The notes under the pieces: model-generated
Database searches by the model: none
What the model was told of the DNA's origin: nothing
The model's input: the letters and a program-made list of their open reading frames with translations, nothing else
Origin: Planobispora longispora
GTDB lineage: Bacteria > Actinomycetota > Actinomycetes > Streptosporangiales > Streptosporangiaceae
DNA: 64,000 nt
NCBI RefSeq assembly: GCF_016863135.1
Contig: NZ_BOOH01000019.1
Span: forward strand, 62,001 to 126,000
Reading direction: 5' to 3'
Position numbers and translations under genes: made by a program
Shown here: positions 44,432 through 55,510 of the stretch, piece after piece
Numbering within the stretch: the stretch's first letter is position 1
Layout of the letters: every line of letters starts with the position of its first letter

Positions 44432-44902
44432 TTAGAAGGCGTCGCCCCAGTTGCCGCAGTGCTCGAAGCGGCTGTCGCCCTCGCAGACGCGGATCTTGAA
44501 GTCGTCGAAGCCCTTGCTCTTCTTGAAGCCGCCGAACTTGTCGAAGTGACGGAAGCCCTTGGTCTTGTAGTACTTGGTGTGGTGACCGAACTTGTCGTGC
44601 CAGCGGAACCACACGTAGCTGTACTCGTTGTCGCGGTCACGGTCGACCAGGTCGCCGAAGAACCAGTAGCGGCCGTCCTTCTTGTACCAGTAGCCCTTGA
44701 AGTAGGACCGCTTGCCGAAGCTCTCGCCCTTGCCGTACTTCGAGTAGTACGGGCCGAAGAAGTGCTTCTTCGGAGCCTGCGCCTGCTGGGTGGCGGCGCT
44801 GTCGGCGGTCGCGGTCGCGGCCTGGGCCGGCGCGGCGGCCAGACCGGCGGCGAGGGCGCCGGCGAGAGCGGTGCCGACGAGAGCGGTACGGATCTTGCTC
44901 AT
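44432..44902 (-). CDS. small aromatic/Lys-rich secreted protein
   Basis: 156 residues from ATG 44902 with AGGAGG twelve bases upstream. Signal peptide about 1-28 (cleavage after AQA). The mature part is very rich in Lys, Phe, Tyr, Trp, Asp and Gly (SYFKGYWYKKDGRYWFFGD, RWHDKFGHHTKYYKTKG) and has two Cys near the C-terminus (RVCEGD, FEHCGN) that may form a disulfide. Family not recognised. Confidence 0.8.
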   Translation of the reverse strand: MSKIRTALVGTALAGALAAGLAAAPAQAATATADSAATQQAQAPKKHFFGPYYSKYGKGESFGKRSYFKGYWYKKDGRYWFFGDLVDRDRDNEYSYVWFRWHDKFGHHTKYYKTKGFRHFDKFGGFKKSKGFDDFKIRVCEGDSRFEHCGNWGDAF

Positions 44903-45013
44903 TTCTTTCTTCCTCCTGTGAAGGGTGTCCTGCCGTTCGGACACCGCTCACGTTAGGAAGATTCGATCCGCCCTTCTGCGGAGGAATGCACACTCATCCC
45001 CCAGCGTGCACTA

Positions 45014-45457
45014 TTACGACTTGTCGTCCCAGCCGAGCTTCGTCGCGATGGTGCCGACCAGCAGAATCGCCCCCCACGGGCCCATCACCCACAGCGGCCA
45101 GGGGTACGGGAAATCGAAGCCGTCCGTCGCCCCGATGATGAACCAGATCACCCAGTTGATCGAGCTGGCCACCGCCCAGAAGGACCAGTGCTCGACCAGG
45201 TCCTTGCGCTTCTTGCGCTCCGCGAGCTCCTTCTGCCTGCGCTGCTCCGCGACGTCGGGGAGGTTGCGCAGATCCACGCCCGGGAGGTCGGAGGTGAGGG
45301 TGGCGAGCTCGCCGTACGTCTTGCTCGTGTAGAGCCGCTCCAGCCGCTCGTCGAACTCCTCGACGGTCAGGCGCCCCTGCGCGTAGTGCTCACGCAGCAC
45401 CGAGGCGACCTTGTCCCGGTCTCCGTCGGACGCCCGCATCTCTGGACTCGCCGCCAT
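45014..45457 (-). CDS. DUF1707 protein with two membrane helices
   Basis: 147 residues from ATG 45457. N-terminal DUF1707 domain (about 5-60: MRASDGDRDKVASVLREHY, GRLTVEEFDERL, DLP) and two hydrophobic segments (about 90-108 and 120-140) of the 2TM type. This pair of domains is common in actinobacteria; function unknown, perhaps envelope-related. Confidence 0.88.
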   Translation of the reverse strand: MAASPEMRASDGDRDKVASVLREHYAQGRLTVEEFDERLERLYTSKTYGELATLTSDLPGVDLRNLPDVAEQRRQKELAERKKRKDLVEHWSFWAVASSINWVIWFIIGATDGFDFPYPWPLWVMGPWGAILLVGTIATKLGWDDKS

Positions 45458-45490
45458 CGTCACCCACATCCGCTCACCGCGACGGGCCGG

Positions 45491-46318
45491 TCACTCCCGG
45501 CTCGCATCGTCTCCCAGCAGGCCGGCAAGCCGCTCTTTCCCCCCGTCAAGGGCGGTCAGGACCCACGGTCCATTATGGGTCACGGCGACGCTGTGTTCGA
45601 AGTGCGCGGAGGCCTTTCCGTCGATCGTGACGACGGTCCAGTCGTCCTCCAGCACCTTCGTGCGGTCGGTGCCCAGGTTGACCATCGGCTCGATCGCGAA
45701 GCACATGCCCGGCTCGAACTCCGGCCCCTTGCCGGGTTTGCCGTAGTTGGCGACCCAGGGATCCATGTGCATCTCGGTGCCGATGCCGTGCCCGCCGTAC
45801 TCCTTCGGGATGCCGTAGCGCCCCTGGGCACGGATGTACTTCTCCACCTCGTAGCCGATGTCGGACAGGTGGCGGCCCACCGTGAGCGCGGCGATCCCGT
45901 GCCACATGGCCTCCTCGGTGACCCGCATCAGCTCGGTGAGCCGGGGGTCCACCTCACCGACCGGGACCGTGATCGCCGAGTCCCCGTGCCAGCCGTCGAG
46001 GATGGCGCCGCAGTCGATGGAGATGACGTCGCCCTCGCGGAGCGCGCGCCGGTCGGTCGGGATGCCGTGCACGACCTCGTCGTTGACGGACGCGCAGATC
46101 GTCGCCGGAAAGCCCTGGTATCCCTTGAACGAGGGGATGGCGCCCTCGTCCCTGATGGCCTTCTCCGCGATCGCGTCGAGGTCCAGCGGGGTCATGCCGG
46201 GCTGCACGCTCTCCCGGAGCAGCTGCAGAGTACGGCCGACCACCAGGCCGGCGGCCCGCATCTTCTCCAGCTGCTCAGGCGTCTTGACTTGAATCCCGTG
46301 TCTCTTCTTCTTGAACAC
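45491..46318 (-). CDS. map: methionine aminopeptidase
   Basis: 275 residues. Metal ligands are visible in ISIDCGAILDGWHGDSA (two Asp), GHGIGTEMH (His), FAIEPMV (Glu) and FEHSVAVT (Glu). It removes the initiator Met. GTG at 46318 (VFKKKRHG) is preferred with GGGGG upstream; GTG 46324 is also possible. After adk in the spc operon but beyond a hairpin. Confidence 0.96.
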   Translation of the reverse strand: MFKKKRHGIQVKTPEQLEKMRAAGLVVGRTLQLLRESVQPGMTPLDLDAIAEKAIRDEGAIPSFKGYQGFPATICASVNDEVVHGIPTDRRALREGDVISIDCGAILDGWHGDSAITVPVGEVDPRLTELMRVTEEAMWHGIAALTVGRHLSDIGYEVEKYIRAQGRYGIPKEYGGHGIGTEMHMDPWVANYGKPGKGPEFEPGMCFAIEPMVNLGTDRTKVLEDDWTVVTIDGKASAHFEHSVAVTHNGPWVLTALDGGKERLAGLLGDDASRE

Positions 46319-46354
46319 GTCCACACCCCCGGGTGATAAAACGGGCGACTTTAA

Positions 46355-46375
46355 GCACAATTCCCCTGATTGTGC
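46355..46375. promoter_or_regulatory. inverted repeat upstream of map
   Basis: GCACAAT-7-ATTGTGC, a perfect inverted repeat in the map leader; a possible operator or RNA stem. Confidence 0.45.
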
Positions 46376-46397
46376 CCCAGCACCTGCCCTAACAACA

Positions 46398-46433
46398 GCA
46401 CGCCACCCATGAGGGAACCCATGGGTGGCGTGC
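46398..46433. terminator. adk terminator hairpin
   Basis: Perfect 14-bp stem GCACGCCACCCATG/CATGGGTGGCGTGC with an 8-base loop, 19 bases after the adk stop; a T-rich stretch follows on the minus strand. Confidence 0.85.
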
Positions 46434-46452
46434 CGGTGAAGTCGTCGGACCG

Positions 46453-47103
46453 CTAGCCGATGTAGGGGGCCAGGGCCTCCATCGCGCGATGGGTGACCTC
46501 TTCCACCGGGCCGGCCGCGTCCACGCCGACGAGGATCTCCTCGTCCGCGTAGAACGTGATGAGCGGAGCGGTCTGCTCCTGGTAGACCTCCAGACGACGC
46601 CGGACGGTCTCCTCCTTGTCATCGTCCCGCTGGTAGAGGCTGCCGCCGCAGGCGTCGCAGATGTCGTCCTTCTTGTCGTCGAAGTCGACGTGCCAGATGC
46701 GGCCGCACTGGCTGCAGGTCCGGCGACCGGCGAGACGGCGGACCACCTCGTCCTCGTCGACCACGAGCTCCAGGACGATGTCCAGGACGACGCCGAACTC
46801 CGCGAGCATCTTCTTCAGGATCTCGGCCTGGGGCACGTTCCTGGGGAAGCCGTCGAGCAGGAAGCCGTCCTGCGCGTCGTCCTCGGAGAGGCGGTCGCGG
46901 ACCATGGCGATGGTCACCTCGTCGGGCACGAGGTCGCCCCGGTCCATGTATTCCTTGGCAAGCTTGCCGAGCTCCGTGCCGCCCGAGACGTTGGCACGGA
47001 AGATGTCACCTGTCGAGATTTTCGGGATGGACAGGTTCGATGCGATGTACTGGGCCTGCGTCCCCTTACCCGCTCCGGGGGGCCCCACCAGGACGAGACG
47101 CAC
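46453..47103 (-). CDS. adk: adenylate kinase
   Basis: 216 residues, GTG start inside the secY stop (TAGTG). P-loop [13 protein letters not shown] domain with a four-Cys zinc site (CSQCG...CDACGG), and DGFPRN. It interconverts AMP, ATP and ADP. Coupled to secY as in most spc operons. Confidence 0.97.
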   Translation of the reverse strand: MRLVLVGPPGAGKGTQAQYIASNLSIPKISTGDIFRANVSGGTELGKLAKEYMDRGDLVPDEVTIAMVRDRLSEDDAQDGFLLDGFPRNVPQAEILKKMLAEFGVVLDIVLELVVDEDEVVRRLAGRRTCSQCGRIWHVDFDDKKDDICDACGGSLYQRDDDKEETVRRRLEVYQEQTAPLITFYADEEILVGVDAAGPVEEVTHRAMEALAPYIG

Positions 47104-48419
47104 TACTTCAGGAAGCCTTCGTAGTTGCGCTGCTGGAGCTGGCTCTCGATCTGCTTCACGGTGTCAAGACCGACACCCACCATGATCAGAATGCTCGTCC
47201 CTCCGAACGGGAAGTTCTGGCTCGCCCCGACGAGCGCCAGCGCGACGATCGGCACCATGGAGATCAGGCCCAGATAGAGCGATCCGGGAGCCGTCAGCCG
47301 CGAGAGTACATAGCTGAGGTACTCGGCCGTGGGGCGCCCCGGGCGGATGCCCGGGATGAAACCACCGTACTTCTTCATGTTGTCGGCGACTTCAACGGGG
47401 TTGAAGGTAATGGACACGTAGAAGTAGGTGAAGAAAACGATCAGCAGGAAGAACGTGGCCATGTAGACCGGAGTGTCACCGGTGACCAGGTTCTGGTTGA
47501 TCCACTGCACGATCGCGTTCGGCTCTTCCTGGGTGTTGCTGAAGAGCGTGGTGACCAGCTGCGGGAGGTAGAGCAGCGAGGAGGCGAAGATGACCGGGAT
47601 GATGCCGGCCTGGTTCACCTTGAGGGGGATGTAGGTGGAGGTGCCGCCGTACATCCGGCGGCCGACCATGCGCTTGGCGTACTGCACCGGGATGCGGCGC
47701 TGCGCCTGCTCGACCATGACGACCAGGGCGATCATCGCGATGCCGACGGCCATCACCACGGCGAAGACGAAGTAGCCCTTGGTCTGGGCGATGCGCAGCA
47801 GTTCGGCCGGGAAGACCGCGATGACCTGCGTGAAGATCAGGATGGACATGCCGTTGCCCACGCCGCGGTCGGTGATGATCTCGCCCAGCCACATGACGAC
47901 GGCGGTGCCCGCGGTCATCGTCAGCACCATCGTGACGATGGAGAAGACGTTGTCCTTGTCCAGCAGGACGTCCTGCTGACATCCGGGGAAGAGCTGCCCG
48001 CTGCGCGCCAGGGCGATGAAGGCGGTCGACTGGAGGATCGCCAGGCCGACCGTGAGGTAACGGGTGTACTGCGTGATCTTCGACTGGCCGGCTTGGCCCT
48101 CCTTCTTGAGGGCTTCCAGGCGAGGAATGACCACGACCAGCAGCTGGAGGATGATGCTCGCGGTGATGTACGGCATGATGCCGAGCGCGAACACCGACAG
48201 CTTCAGCAGTGCGCCACCGCTGAACAGCTGCACCATCCCATAGATATTGCTCGAGCTGCCCGCCTGTGCGTCCTTGAGACACAAGGCGATGTTCTCGGTG
48301 TGAACACCCGGGGTCGGAAGCACGGACCCCAGACGGAACAGGGCGATGATGCCCAAGGTGAAGAGCAGCTTCTTACGCAGGTCCGGCGTACGGAACGCTC
48401 GGGTAAACGCGGTCAGCAC
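47103..48419 (-). CDS. secY: preprotein translocase subunit SecY
   Basis: 438 residues with ten membrane helices. SecY signatures include the plug-region [20 protein letters not shown] and [19 protein letters not shown]. It forms the Sec translocon channel with SecE and SecG. Last-but-two gene of the spc operon; 175 bases with a hairpin separate it from rplO. Confidence 0.98.
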   Translation of the reverse strand: MLTAFTRAFRTPDLRKKLLFTLGIIALFRLGSVLPTPGVHTENIALCLKDAQAGSSSNIYGMVQLFSGGALLKLSVFALGIMPYITASIILQLLVVVIPRLEALKKEGQAGQSKITQYTRYLTVGLAILQSTAFIALARSGQLFPGCQQDVLLDKDNVFSIVTMVLTMTAGTAVVMWLGEIITDRGVGNGMSILIFTQVIAVFPAELLRIAQTKGYFVFAVVMAVGIAMIALVVMVEQAQRRIPVQYAKRMVGRRMYGGTSTYIPLKVNQAGIIPVIFASSLLYLPQLVTTLFSNTQEEPNAIVQWINQNLVTGDTPVYMATFFLLIVFFTYFYVSITFNPVEVADNMKKYGGFIPGIRPGRPTAEYLSYVLSRLTAPGSLYLGLISMVPIVALALVGASQNFPFGGTSILIMVGVGLDTVKQIESQLQQRNYEGFLK

Positions 48420-48548
48420 GGTCCCTCCTGCGCGCCTGAAAGGCGAGGTCGGTCAGCGATGGGGCGGGGGTGGTCCATCTTGCTATCTCAAGTCAACGAG
48501 CGCGTGGAATGTGATTTGACACTCACTGTCCAGCGAACTCTAACGCAC

Positions 48549-48588
48549 CACGGGCGCGAGAGCCCATTGCGGGCCCTCGCGCCTCGTG
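48549..48588. terminator. rplO-secY hairpin
   Basis: 12-bp GC stem with one bulge and a small inner stem, just after the rplO stop. Possibly reduces secY transcription relative to ribosomal genes. Confidence 0.6.
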
Positions 48589-48594
48589 TCATGC

Positions 48595-49050
48595 CTACAG
48601 CTCGGAGACGGAGCCCCCGGCAGCGGCGATCTTCTCCTTGGCACTGGCGGAGAAAGCGTGCGCCTGCACGTTCAACGCCACGGAGATGTCGCCGGTTCCC
48701 AGGACCTTCACCAGCTGGTTCTTGCGGACCGCGCCCTTGGCGACCATCGTCTCGACGGTGACGTCGCCACCCTCGGGGAACAGCTCGCCGAGCTTGTCCA
48801 GGTTGACGACCTGGTAGGTCGTCTTGAAGGGGGCGTTGGAGAAGCCCTTCATCTTGGGCAGGCGACGCTGCAGCGGGACCTGGCCACCCTCGAAACCGAG
48901 GGGAACCTTGTTCCGGGACGTCGTGCCCTTGGTGCCACGACCGGCGGTCTTGCCCTTGGACGCCTCGCCGCGGCCCTTGCGGACCTTCGACTTGTTGGCG
49001 CCGGGGGCCGGACGCAGGTGGTGGATGCGGAGCGGAGTGTTCTCTGCCAT
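48595..49050 (-). CDS. rplO: 50S ribosomal protein L15
   Basis: 151 residues. [20 protein letters not shown], then [13 protein letters not shown] and [18 protein letters not shown], are L15 signatures. Two bases after rpmD. Confidence 0.98.
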   Translation of the reverse strand: MAENTPLRIHHLRPAPGANKSKVRKGRGEASKGKTAGRGTKGTTSRNKVPLGFEGGQVPLQRRLPKMKGFSNAPFKTTYQVVNLDKLGELFPEGGDVTVETMVAKGAVRKNQLVKVLGTGDISVALNVQAHAFSASAKEKIAAAGGSVSEL

Positions 49051-49052
49051 GT

Positions 49053-49235
49053 CTAGTCGACCTCTTCCACGGTGACGAGGTGCGACACCACGGAGACCAT
49101 GCCGCGGATCTCCGGGCGGTCCTCCTTGACGACGACGTCACCGATTCGCTTCAGACCGAGCGAGCGCAGCGAGTCACGCTGGTTCTGCTTGCCACCGATC
49201 TTCGAGCGGACCTGAGTGATCTTCAGACGCGCCAT
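49053..49235 (-). CDS. rpmD: 50S ribosomal protein L30
   Basis: 60 residues. [18 protein letters not shown] and [20 protein letters not shown] match L30. Three bases after rpsE. Confidence 0.98.
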   Translation of the reverse strand: MARLKITQVRSKIGGKQNQRDSLRSLGLKRIGDVVVKEDRPEIRGMVSVVSHLVTVEEVD

Positions 49236-49238
49236 CGA

Positions 49239-49871
<633 letters not shown>

Positions 49872-49929
49872 CAGTGGTTCCTCTTCTCATTCATAAGACG
49901 GGCCATTTGCGATCCTCGGGACGGAGTCA

Positions 49930-50313
49930 TCAGAACTCCAGCCCGCCCTCGCGGGCGCTGTCCGCCAGGGCCGCGATGCGGCCCGCGTAGCGGTTGCCAC
50001 CGCGGTCGAAGACGACGGCGGTGATCCCGGCAGCCTTGGCCCGCTGAGCGAGAAGCTCGCCGACCTGCTTCGCCTTGTCGGTCTTGACACCCTCGGCCGT
50101 GCGCAGAGCGCTCTCCATGGTGGAGGCGCTGACCAGCGTGTGGCCCTGGGAGTCGTCGACGATCTGCACGAACAGGTGCCGTGCGGAGCGGTTGACGACC
50201 ATGCGCGGACGCACGGCCGTGCCGACCACCTTCTTGCGGACGCGGGTGTGGCGACGGGCCCGCGAGACGGCGCGGGCGGCCGTGTGCTTGCCGAACGCAG
50301 TCTTGCCAGCCAT
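49930..50313 (-). CDS. rplR: 50S ribosomal protein L18
   Basis: 127 residues. [19 protein letters not shown] and [20 protein letters not shown] match L18, which binds 5S rRNA. Two bases after rplF. Confidence 0.98.
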   Translation of the reverse strand: MAGKTAFGKHTAARAVSRARRHTRVRKKVVGTAVRPRMVVNRSARHLFVQIVDDSQGHTLVSASTMESALRTAEGVKTDKAKQVGELLAQRAKAAGITAVVFDRGGNRYAGRIAALADSAREGGLEF

Positions 50314-50315
50314 GC

Positions 50316-50858
50316 CTACTTACCAGCCTTTCCGACCTTGCGGCGGACAACCTCGCCCTGGTAACGCACGCCCTTGCCCTTGTACGGGTCGGGCTTGCGC
50401 AGCTTGCGGATGTTCGCGGCGATCTCGCCGACCTTCTGCTTGTCGATGCCGTCCACGTGGAACAGGGTCGGCTTCTCGACGCGGAAGGTGACGCCCTCGG
50501 GGGCGTCCACGATCACCGGGTGGCTGAAGCCCAGGGCGAACTCGAGCTGAGTCGGGCCCTTGGCCTGCACGCGGTAACCGACACCCACGATCTCCAGGGT
50601 CTTCGTGTAGCCCTGGGTCACACCCGTCACCATGTTGGCGATCAGGGTGCGGGACAGGCCGTGCAGCGCACGGACCTTGTTCTCGTCGCTGGGACGGGTG
50701 ACGGTGACGACACCGTCCTCGCCCTTGGCGACCTCGATCGGCTCAGCGACCGAGTGAGAAAGCGTGCCCTTCGGGCCCTTGACCGTGACATTCCGGCCGT
50801 CGATGGTGACATCGACACCGCCCGGCACGGGGATGGGCAGCCGTCCGATTCGCGACAT
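50316..50858 (-). CDS. rplF: 50S ribosomal protein L6
   Basis: 180 residues. [20 protein letters not shown] start and the C-terminal [20 protein letters not shown] match L6. 17 bases after rpsH. Confidence 0.98.
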   Translation of the reverse strand: MSRIGRLPIPVPGGVDVTIDGRNVTVKGPKGTLSHSVAEPIEVAKGEDGVVTVTRPSDENKVRALHGLSRTLIANMVTGVTQGYTKTLEIVGVGYRVQAKGPTQLEFALGFSHPVIVDAPEGVTFRVEKPTLFHVDGIDKQKVGEIAANIRKLRKPDPYKGKGVRYQGEVVRRKVGKAGK

Positions 50859-50875
50859 GCTGTTCTACTCCCCTC

Positions 50876-51274
50876 TTACCAGACGTAGGCGAGGACTTCC
50901 CCGCCCACTCCACGCTTGCCGGCCTGCTTGTCGGTCATGAGGCCGGCGGACGTCGAGATGATCGCGACGCCCAGTCCGCCCAGGACTCGGGGCAGGTTGT
51001 CCTTCTTTGCATAGACCCGCAGGCCGGGCTTGGAAACCCGGCGCAGGCCCGCGAGCGACCGCTCACGGCTCGGCCCGAACTTGAGCTCCACCACGAGGTT
51101 CTTTCCGACCTTGGCGTCCTCGACGCTCCAGGCCTGGATGTAACCCTCCTGCTGGAGGATCTCGGCGATGTGCGCCTTGATCTTCGAGTACGGCATGGCC
51201 ACGGTGTCGTGGTAAGCCGAGTTCGCGTTTCGCAGACGCGTCAGCATGTCTGCGATCGGGTCGGTCATCGTCAT
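50876..51274 (-). CDS. rpsH: 30S ribosomal protein S8
   Basis: 132 residues. [14 protein letters not shown] and the C-terminal [15 protein letters not shown] match S8, a primary 16S rRNA binder and spc operon repressor in E. coli. 144 bases with a strong hairpin separate it from rpsN. Confidence 0.98.
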   Translation of the reverse strand: MTMTDPIADMLTRLRNANSAYHDTVAMPYSKIKAHIAEILQQEGYIQAWSVEDAKVGKNLVVELKFGPSRERSLAGLRRVSKPGLRVYAKKDNLPRVLGGLGVAIISTSAGLMTDKQAGKRGVGGEVLAYVW

Positions 51275-51380
51275 GGCCGGTGGCCTTCCTCACCGCGGTT
51301 TCCCCAGGGGACCTTCGGTGCGGTCATGGGCGCCGTGAGGCGGCGCCCGGTGAATACAACTTCTCGTGTGCGGCTGGCAC

Positions 51381-51414
51381 CGCGCGGGCCCGGGGAAAAC
51401 GCCGGGCCCGCGCG
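51381..51414. terminator. rpsN-rpsH hairpin
   Basis: Perfect 13-bp GC stem (51381-51393 with 51402-51414), 8-base loop, four bases after the rpsN stop. Confidence 0.75.
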
Positions 51415-51418
51415 GAGA

Positions 51419-51604
51419 CTACCAGCTCGACTTGGTGATGCCGGGCAGCTCGCCCCGGTGCGCCATCTCGCGGAAGCAGATGCGGCACAGGCCGAACTTC
51501 CGGTAGACGGCGCGGGGACGACCACAGCGCGAGCACCGGGTGTAGGCCCGGACCTCGAACTTGGCCTTGCGAGCAGCCTTGACCTTGAGCGAAGTCTTCG
51601 CCAT
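51419..51604 (-). CDS. rpsZ: 30S ribosomal protein S14, zinc type
   Basis: 61 residues. Short zinc-binding (C+) S14 with CSRCGRPR and [16 protein letters not shown]. Two bases after rplE. Confidence 0.97.
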   Translation of the reverse strand: MAKTSLKVKAARKAKFEVRAYTRCSRCGRPRAVYRKFGLCRICFREMAHRGELPGITKSSW

Positions 51605-51606
51605 GA

Positions 51607-52176
51607 TCAGGCCTCCTTGAAGGGGAAGCCGAGGTGCTTCAGCAGCGCCCGGCCCTGGTCGTCGGTCTTGGCGGTGGTCACGACCGTGATGTCCATACCA
51701 CGCTGCCGGTCGACCTTGTCCTGGTCGATCTCGTGGAACATGACCTGCTCCGTGAGACCGAAGGTGTAGTTGCCGTTGCCGTCGAACTGCTTCGGCGACA
51801 GGCCGCGGAAGTCGCGGATGCGGGGAAGCGCCAGGGACAGCAGACGGTCCAGGAACTCCCACATGCGGTCGCCGCGCAGCGTGACGTGCGCGCCGATCGG
51901 CATGCCCTCACGCAGCTTGAACTGCGCGATGGACTTGCGGGCCCGGACGACCGCCGGCTTCTGGCCGGTGATGGCCGTGAGGTCACGGACGGCGCCCTCG
52001 ATCAGCTTCGAGTCGCGAGCCGCCTCGCCGACGCCCATGTTCACCTTGATCTTGGTGATCGTGGGGATCAGCATGACGTTCTCGAACCCGAAGTCCTCCT
52101 GCATCTTCGCGATGATCTCTTCGCGGTAACGCTGCTTGAGGCGGGGGAGCGTGCGCTCTTCGGAAGTCGCGGTCAT
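51607..52176 (-). CDS. rplE: 50S ribosomal protein L5
   Basis: 189 residues. [20 protein letters not shown] and the C-terminal [16 protein letters not shown] match L5, which binds 5S rRNA. Its start overlaps the rplX stop by one base. Confidence 0.98.
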   Translation of the reverse strand: MTATSEERTLPRLKQRYREEIIAKMQEDFGFENVMLIPTITKIKVNMGVGEAARDSKLIEGAVRDLTAITGQKPAVVRARKSIAQFKLREGMPIGAHVTLRGDRMWEFLDRLLSLALPRIRDFRGLSPKQFDGNGNYTFGLTEQVMFHEIDQDKVDRQRGMDITVVTTAKTDDQGRALLKHLGFPFKEA

Positions 52177-52478
52177 CAGTTGTCCTCACCCGTCTTGTCG
52201 GCCTTCTTCTCGGCCTTCTTCTCGGCGGGCTTCTCGTCATCCTTGAGCTTCTTGACGTTGCTCACGTGGATGGGGGCCTCCATCGTCTGCACGCCGCCGG
52301 TCTTGGCGCCGCGCGGACCCTGGAGGGTCTCCTTGGAGTGCTTCTTGATCATGTTGACGCCCTCGACCACCACGCGGTCCTCGCGCGGGTAGGCGGCGAT
52401 CACACGGCCCTTGGCACCCTTGTCCTTGCCGGCGATGACCTGGACCAGGTCACCCTTCTTCACATGCAGCTTCGGCAT
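52176..52478 (-). CDS. rplX: 50S ribosomal protein L24
   Basis: 100 residues. [20 protein letters not shown] (KOW motif) matches L24; a Lys/Glu-rich C-terminal tail of ~20 residues follows. It abuts rplN directly. Confidence 0.97.
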   Translation of the reverse strand: MPKLHVKKGDLVQVIAGKDKGAKGRVIAAYPREDRVVVEGVNMIKKHSKETLQGPRGAKTGGVQTMEAPIHVSNVKKLKDDEKPAEKKAEKKADKTGEDN

Positions 52479-52847
52479 TTACAACACCTCCGGCGCGAGC
52501 GAGATGATGCGCATGAACTTCTTGTCACGCAGCTCGCGGCCGACCGGACCGAAGATACGCGTGCCACGGGGGTCACCGCTGTCCTTGATGATGACCGCCG
52601 CGTTCTCGTCGAAGCGGATGTAGGAGCCGTCGGGCCGGCGACGCTCCTTGACGGTGCGCACGACGACAGCCTTGACGACGTCACCCTTCTTGACGGTGCC
52701 GCCGGGAATGGCGTCCTTCACCGTGGCGACGATGATGTCGCCGATACCCGCGTAGCGCCGACCCGAGCCGCCGAGCACGCGGATGCAAAGGACTTCCTTC
52801 GCACCCGTGTTGTCGGCGACCTTGAGTCGCGACTCCTGCTGGATCAC
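52479..52847 (-). CDS. rplN: 50S ribosomal protein L14
   Basis: 122 residues, GTG start with AGGAG six bases upstream (reading [18 protein letters not shown]). First gene of the spc operon; 207 bases with a hairpin separate it from rpsQ. Confidence 0.98.
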   Translation of the reverse strand: MIQQESRLKVADNTGAKEVLCIRVLGGSGRRYAGIGDIIVATVKDAIPGGTVKKGDVVKAVVVRTVKERRRPDGSYIRFDENAAVIIKDSGDPRGTRIFGPVGRELRDKKFMRIISLAPEVL

Positions 52848-53015
52848 GTCTACTCCTGTGTGTCTCGCCGGTTCTCGCCCCTCGGGGCGAGCCTTGCGGA
52901 ACCTACTGTGGTCTTTTTCCCTCGACGACAGCGCCCGGATGACCCGGAACCGCCGCCGCGGGCGGTGCGAGGGCGGTCCCCGGCGGGGAACCCTCACACC
53001 CTTGGACACCGTCAT

Positions 53016-53040
53016 GGGGGGTGGACCGAGGCCACCCCCC
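53016..53040. terminator. rpsQ-rplN hairpin
   Basis: Perfect 9-bp stem GGGGGGTGG/CCACCCCCC with a seven-base loop, 14 bases after the rpsQ stop; it marks the boundary of the S10 and spc operons. Confidence 0.75.
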
Positions 53041-53054
53041 ACGAGGCGCGTTCT

Positions 53055-53330
53055 TTACTTGGCCTTCTCGAGGATCTCGACGACCCGCCAGCGCTTGCTG
53101 GCCGACAGCGGCCGGGTCTCCATCAGAAGGACGCGGTCGCCGACGCCGCAGCTGTTGGCCTCGTCGTGCGCCTTGTACTTGGTCGTCCGGCGGATGACCT
53201 TGCCGTACAGCGGGTGCTTGACGCGGTCCTCGACAGCGACGACGACGGTCTTGTCCATCTTGTCACTGACGACCAGACCCTCGCGGGTCTTGCGGTAGCT
53301 CCGCGTGGTCTTCTCAGTTGCCTCAGCCAT
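53055..53330 (-). CDS. rpsQ: 30S ribosomal protein S17
   Basis: 91 residues from ATG 53330 ([18 protein letters not shown]), overlapping the rpmC end by eight bases. [20 protein letters not shown] matches S17, a primary 16S binder. Last gene of the S10 operon. Confidence 0.98.
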   Translation of the reverse strand: MAEATEKTTRSYRKTREGLVVSDKMDKTVVVAVEDRVKHPLYGKVIRRTTKYKAHDEANSCGVGDRVLLMETRPLSASKRWRVVEILEKAK

Positions 53331-53562
53331 CGATCGACTCCTTCTCAACCGTCACAATGCCGAGCTCGCGCTCACGCATCACGGTGTAGATACGGGCGAT
53401 CTCGCGGCGGACGGCGCGCAGCCGCCCGTGGCTCTCCAACTGGCCGGTCGCGGCCTGGAAGCGGAGGTTGAACAGCTCCTCCTTGGCTTCCTTCAGCTTC
53501 TGGACCAGGGCGTCCTGGTCCTCAGCCCGCAGCTCACCGGCGGTCAGGCCCTTAGCCATCAC
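53323..53562 (-). CDS. rpmC: 50S ribosomal protein L29
   Basis: 79 residues. [20 protein letters not shown] and [17 protein letters not shown]-like ending match L29, which sits at the exit tunnel. Start overlaps the rplP stop by four bases. Confidence 0.97.
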   Translation of the reverse strand: MMAKGLTAGELRAEDQDALVQKLKEAKEELFNLRFQAATGQLESHGRLRAVRREIARIYTVMRERELGIVTVEKESIDG

Positions 53563-53978
53563 GCCTCACCCACTTCACGCTTAACGAACCGGCACTTCAT
53601 CGGGAGCTTGTGCATCGCGCGGCGCATGGCCTCGCGGGCCACGGGCTCGGCGACACCGGACAGCTCGAACATGACGCGGCCGGGCTTGACGTTGGCGATC
53701 CACCACTCAGGCGAACCCTTACCGGAACCCATGCGGGTCTCGGCCGGCTTCTTGGTGAGCGGGCGGTCGGGGTAGATGTTGATCCACACCTTGCCGCCAC
53801 GGCGGATGTGCCGGGTCATGGCGATACGAGCCGACTCGATCTGACGGTTGGTCACGTAAGAGTGCTCAAGCGCCTGAATGCCGAACTCGCCGAACACGAC
53901 ACGGGTGCCGCCCTTGGCGGCGCCGCTGCGGTCGGGCCGGTGCTGCTTGCGGTGCTTGACCCTGCGCGGGATCAGCAT
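53559..53978 (-). CDS. rplP: 50S ribosomal protein L16
   Basis: 139 residues. [19 protein letters not shown] start and [19 protein letters not shown] match L16, near the peptidyl-transferase centre. Two bases after rpsC. Confidence 0.98.
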   Translation of the reverse strand: MLIPRRVKHRKQHRPDRSGAAKGGTRVVFGEFGIQALEHSYVTNRQIESARIAMTRHIRRGGKVWINIYPDRPLTKKPAETRMGSGKGSPEWWIANVKPGRVMFELSGVAEPVAREAMRRAMHKLPMKCRFVKREVGEA

Positions 53979-53980
53979 GG

Positions 53981-54829
53981 TCAGCTCCCTTCAGCACCCG
54001 GCTGCGCAGCCGGGCCGGTCTCGGGGGCAGCCTGCGAGGCCGCCTCGTTCCTGGGGGCGCGGTCGCCACGGCCACCGCGACGGGGACGGTCGCCACCGGC
54101 GCCGCCACCGCGACGGGGACGGTCGGCGCCGCCACGACGGTCGTCGCGCTCACGACGCTGGCCCGCACGGGCGCCGGCGGCGGCCGCCTCGCGCTCGGCG
54201 CGGCTGGTCGGAGCCTCACCCTTGTAGATCCACACCTTCACGCCGATGCGGCCGAAGGTGGTACGGGCCTCGTACAGGCCGTAGTCGATGTCCGCGCGGA
54301 GCGTGTGCAGGGGCACGCGGCCCTCGCGGTAGAACTCCGAGCGGGACATCTCGGCGCCGCCCAGACGGCCGGAGCACTGCACCCGGATGCCCTTGGCGCC
54401 GCTCTTCATGGCCGACTGCATCGCCTTGCGCATGGCACGGCGGAACGAGACACGGCTGGACAGCTGCTCGGCCACGCCCTGGGCGACGAGCTGCGCGTCG
54501 ATCTCAGGGTTCTTGACCTCGAGGATGTTCAGCTGGACCTGCTTCTTGGTCAGCTTCTCGAGGTCACCGCGGATCCGGTCCGCCTCGGCGCCGCGGCGGC
54601 CGATGACGATGCCCGGACGGGCGGTGTGGATGTCGACCTGAACCCGGTCGGTGGTCCGCTCGATCTCGACCTTGGAAATGCCGGCCCGCTCCATGCCCTT
54701 CTTCAGCATGCGGCGGATCGCCACGTCCTCGGCGACGTACGACTTGTAGAGCTTGTCGGCATACCACCGGCTCTTGAAGTCGGTCGTGATGCCGAGGCGG
54801 AACCCGTGCGGGTTGACCTTCTGACCCAC
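53981..54829 (-). CDS. rpsC: 30S ribosomal protein S3
   Basis: 282 residues, GTG start inside the rplV stop (TAGTG; reading [13 protein letters not shown]). KH domain with [18 protein letters not shown] ~65-residue Arg/Gly-rich C-terminal tail (RRGG and RPRRGG units) exceeds the E. coli length and is common in actinobacteria. Confidence 0.98.
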   Translation of the reverse strand: MGQKVNPHGFRLGITTDFKSRWYADKLYKSYVAEDVAIRRMLKKGMERAGISKVEIERTTDRVQVDIHTARPGIVIGRRGAEADRIRGDLEKLTKKQVQLNILEVKNPEIDAQLVAQGVAEQLSSRVSFRRAMRKAMQSAMKSGAKGIRVQCSGRLGGAEMSRSEFYREGRVPLHTLRADIDYGLYEARTTFGRIGVKVWIYKGEAPTSRAEREAAAAGARAGQRRERDDRRGGADRPRRGGGAGGDRPRRGGRGDRAPRNEAASQAAPETGPAAQPGAEGS

Positions 54830-55182
54830 TAGCGGGTCCTCCCCTTCGGCTCGCGGGACTCCACGATCACGGTGATGTGGCTCGTCCGCTTGTTGATCCG
54901 ATAGGCACGACCCTGGGCGCGCGGACGGAACCGCTTCAGCGTCGGGCCCTCGTCGACCCACGCACGGCTCACGAAGAGCGTGTCGCGGTCGAGATTGAAG
55001 TTGTGCTCCGCGTTGGCAATGGCGCTGGACAGCACCTTGTACACGGTCTCGCTCGCCGCCTGGGGAGCGAACTGCAGCACGGCCTGCGCCTCCGAAGCGG
55101 GCAGCCCGCGAATGAGGTCCACCACACGGCGGGCCTTCATGGGCGTGTGGCGCGCGAACCGCACCTGAGCCCTGGCTTCCAT
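54829..55182 (-). CDS. rplV: 50S ribosomal protein L22
   Basis: 117 residues. [20 protein letters not shown] and the hairpin-loop segment [19 protein letters not shown] match L22, whose loop lines the exit tunnel (macrolide site). Confidence 0.98.
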   Translation of the reverse strand: MEARAQVRFARHTPMKARRVVDLIRGLPASEAQAVLQFAPQAASETVYKVLSSAIANAEHNFNLDRDTLFVSRAWVDEGPTLKRFRPRAQGRAYRINKRTSHITVIVESREPKGRTR

Positions 55183-55220
55183 CGCTTACTCCTCTTAACC
55201 TTCTGCTTCGTTTAAGGCGC

Positions 55221-55499
55221 TTACCGCCGGCTGCGGCGGTCTTCCTTGACGTGGCTGCGGAACGTCCGCGTGGGGGCGAACTCGCCGAGCTTGTGACCGA
55301 TCATCGACTCGGTGACGAACACCGGGACGTGCTTGCGGCCGTCGTGAACGGCGATCGTGTGACCGAGCATGTCGGGCACGATCATGGAGCGCCGCGACCA
55401 CGTCTTGATGACGTTCTTGGTGCCCTTCTCGTTCTGGGCGTCCACCTTCTTCTGAAGGTGGTCGTCCACGAAGGGGCCCTTCTTAAGACTACGTGGCAT
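55221..55499 (-). CDS. rpsS: 30S ribosomal protein S19
   Basis: 92 residues. [18 protein letters not shown] start and [20 protein letters not shown] match S19. Eleven bases after rplB. Confidence 0.98.
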   Translation of the reverse strand: MPRSLKKGPFVDDHLQKKVDAQNEKGTKNVIKTWSRRSMIVPDMLGHTIAVHDGRKHVPVFVTESMIGHKLGEFAPTRTFRSHVKEDRRSRR

Positions 55500-55510
55500 T
55501 TCGGCTGCTC

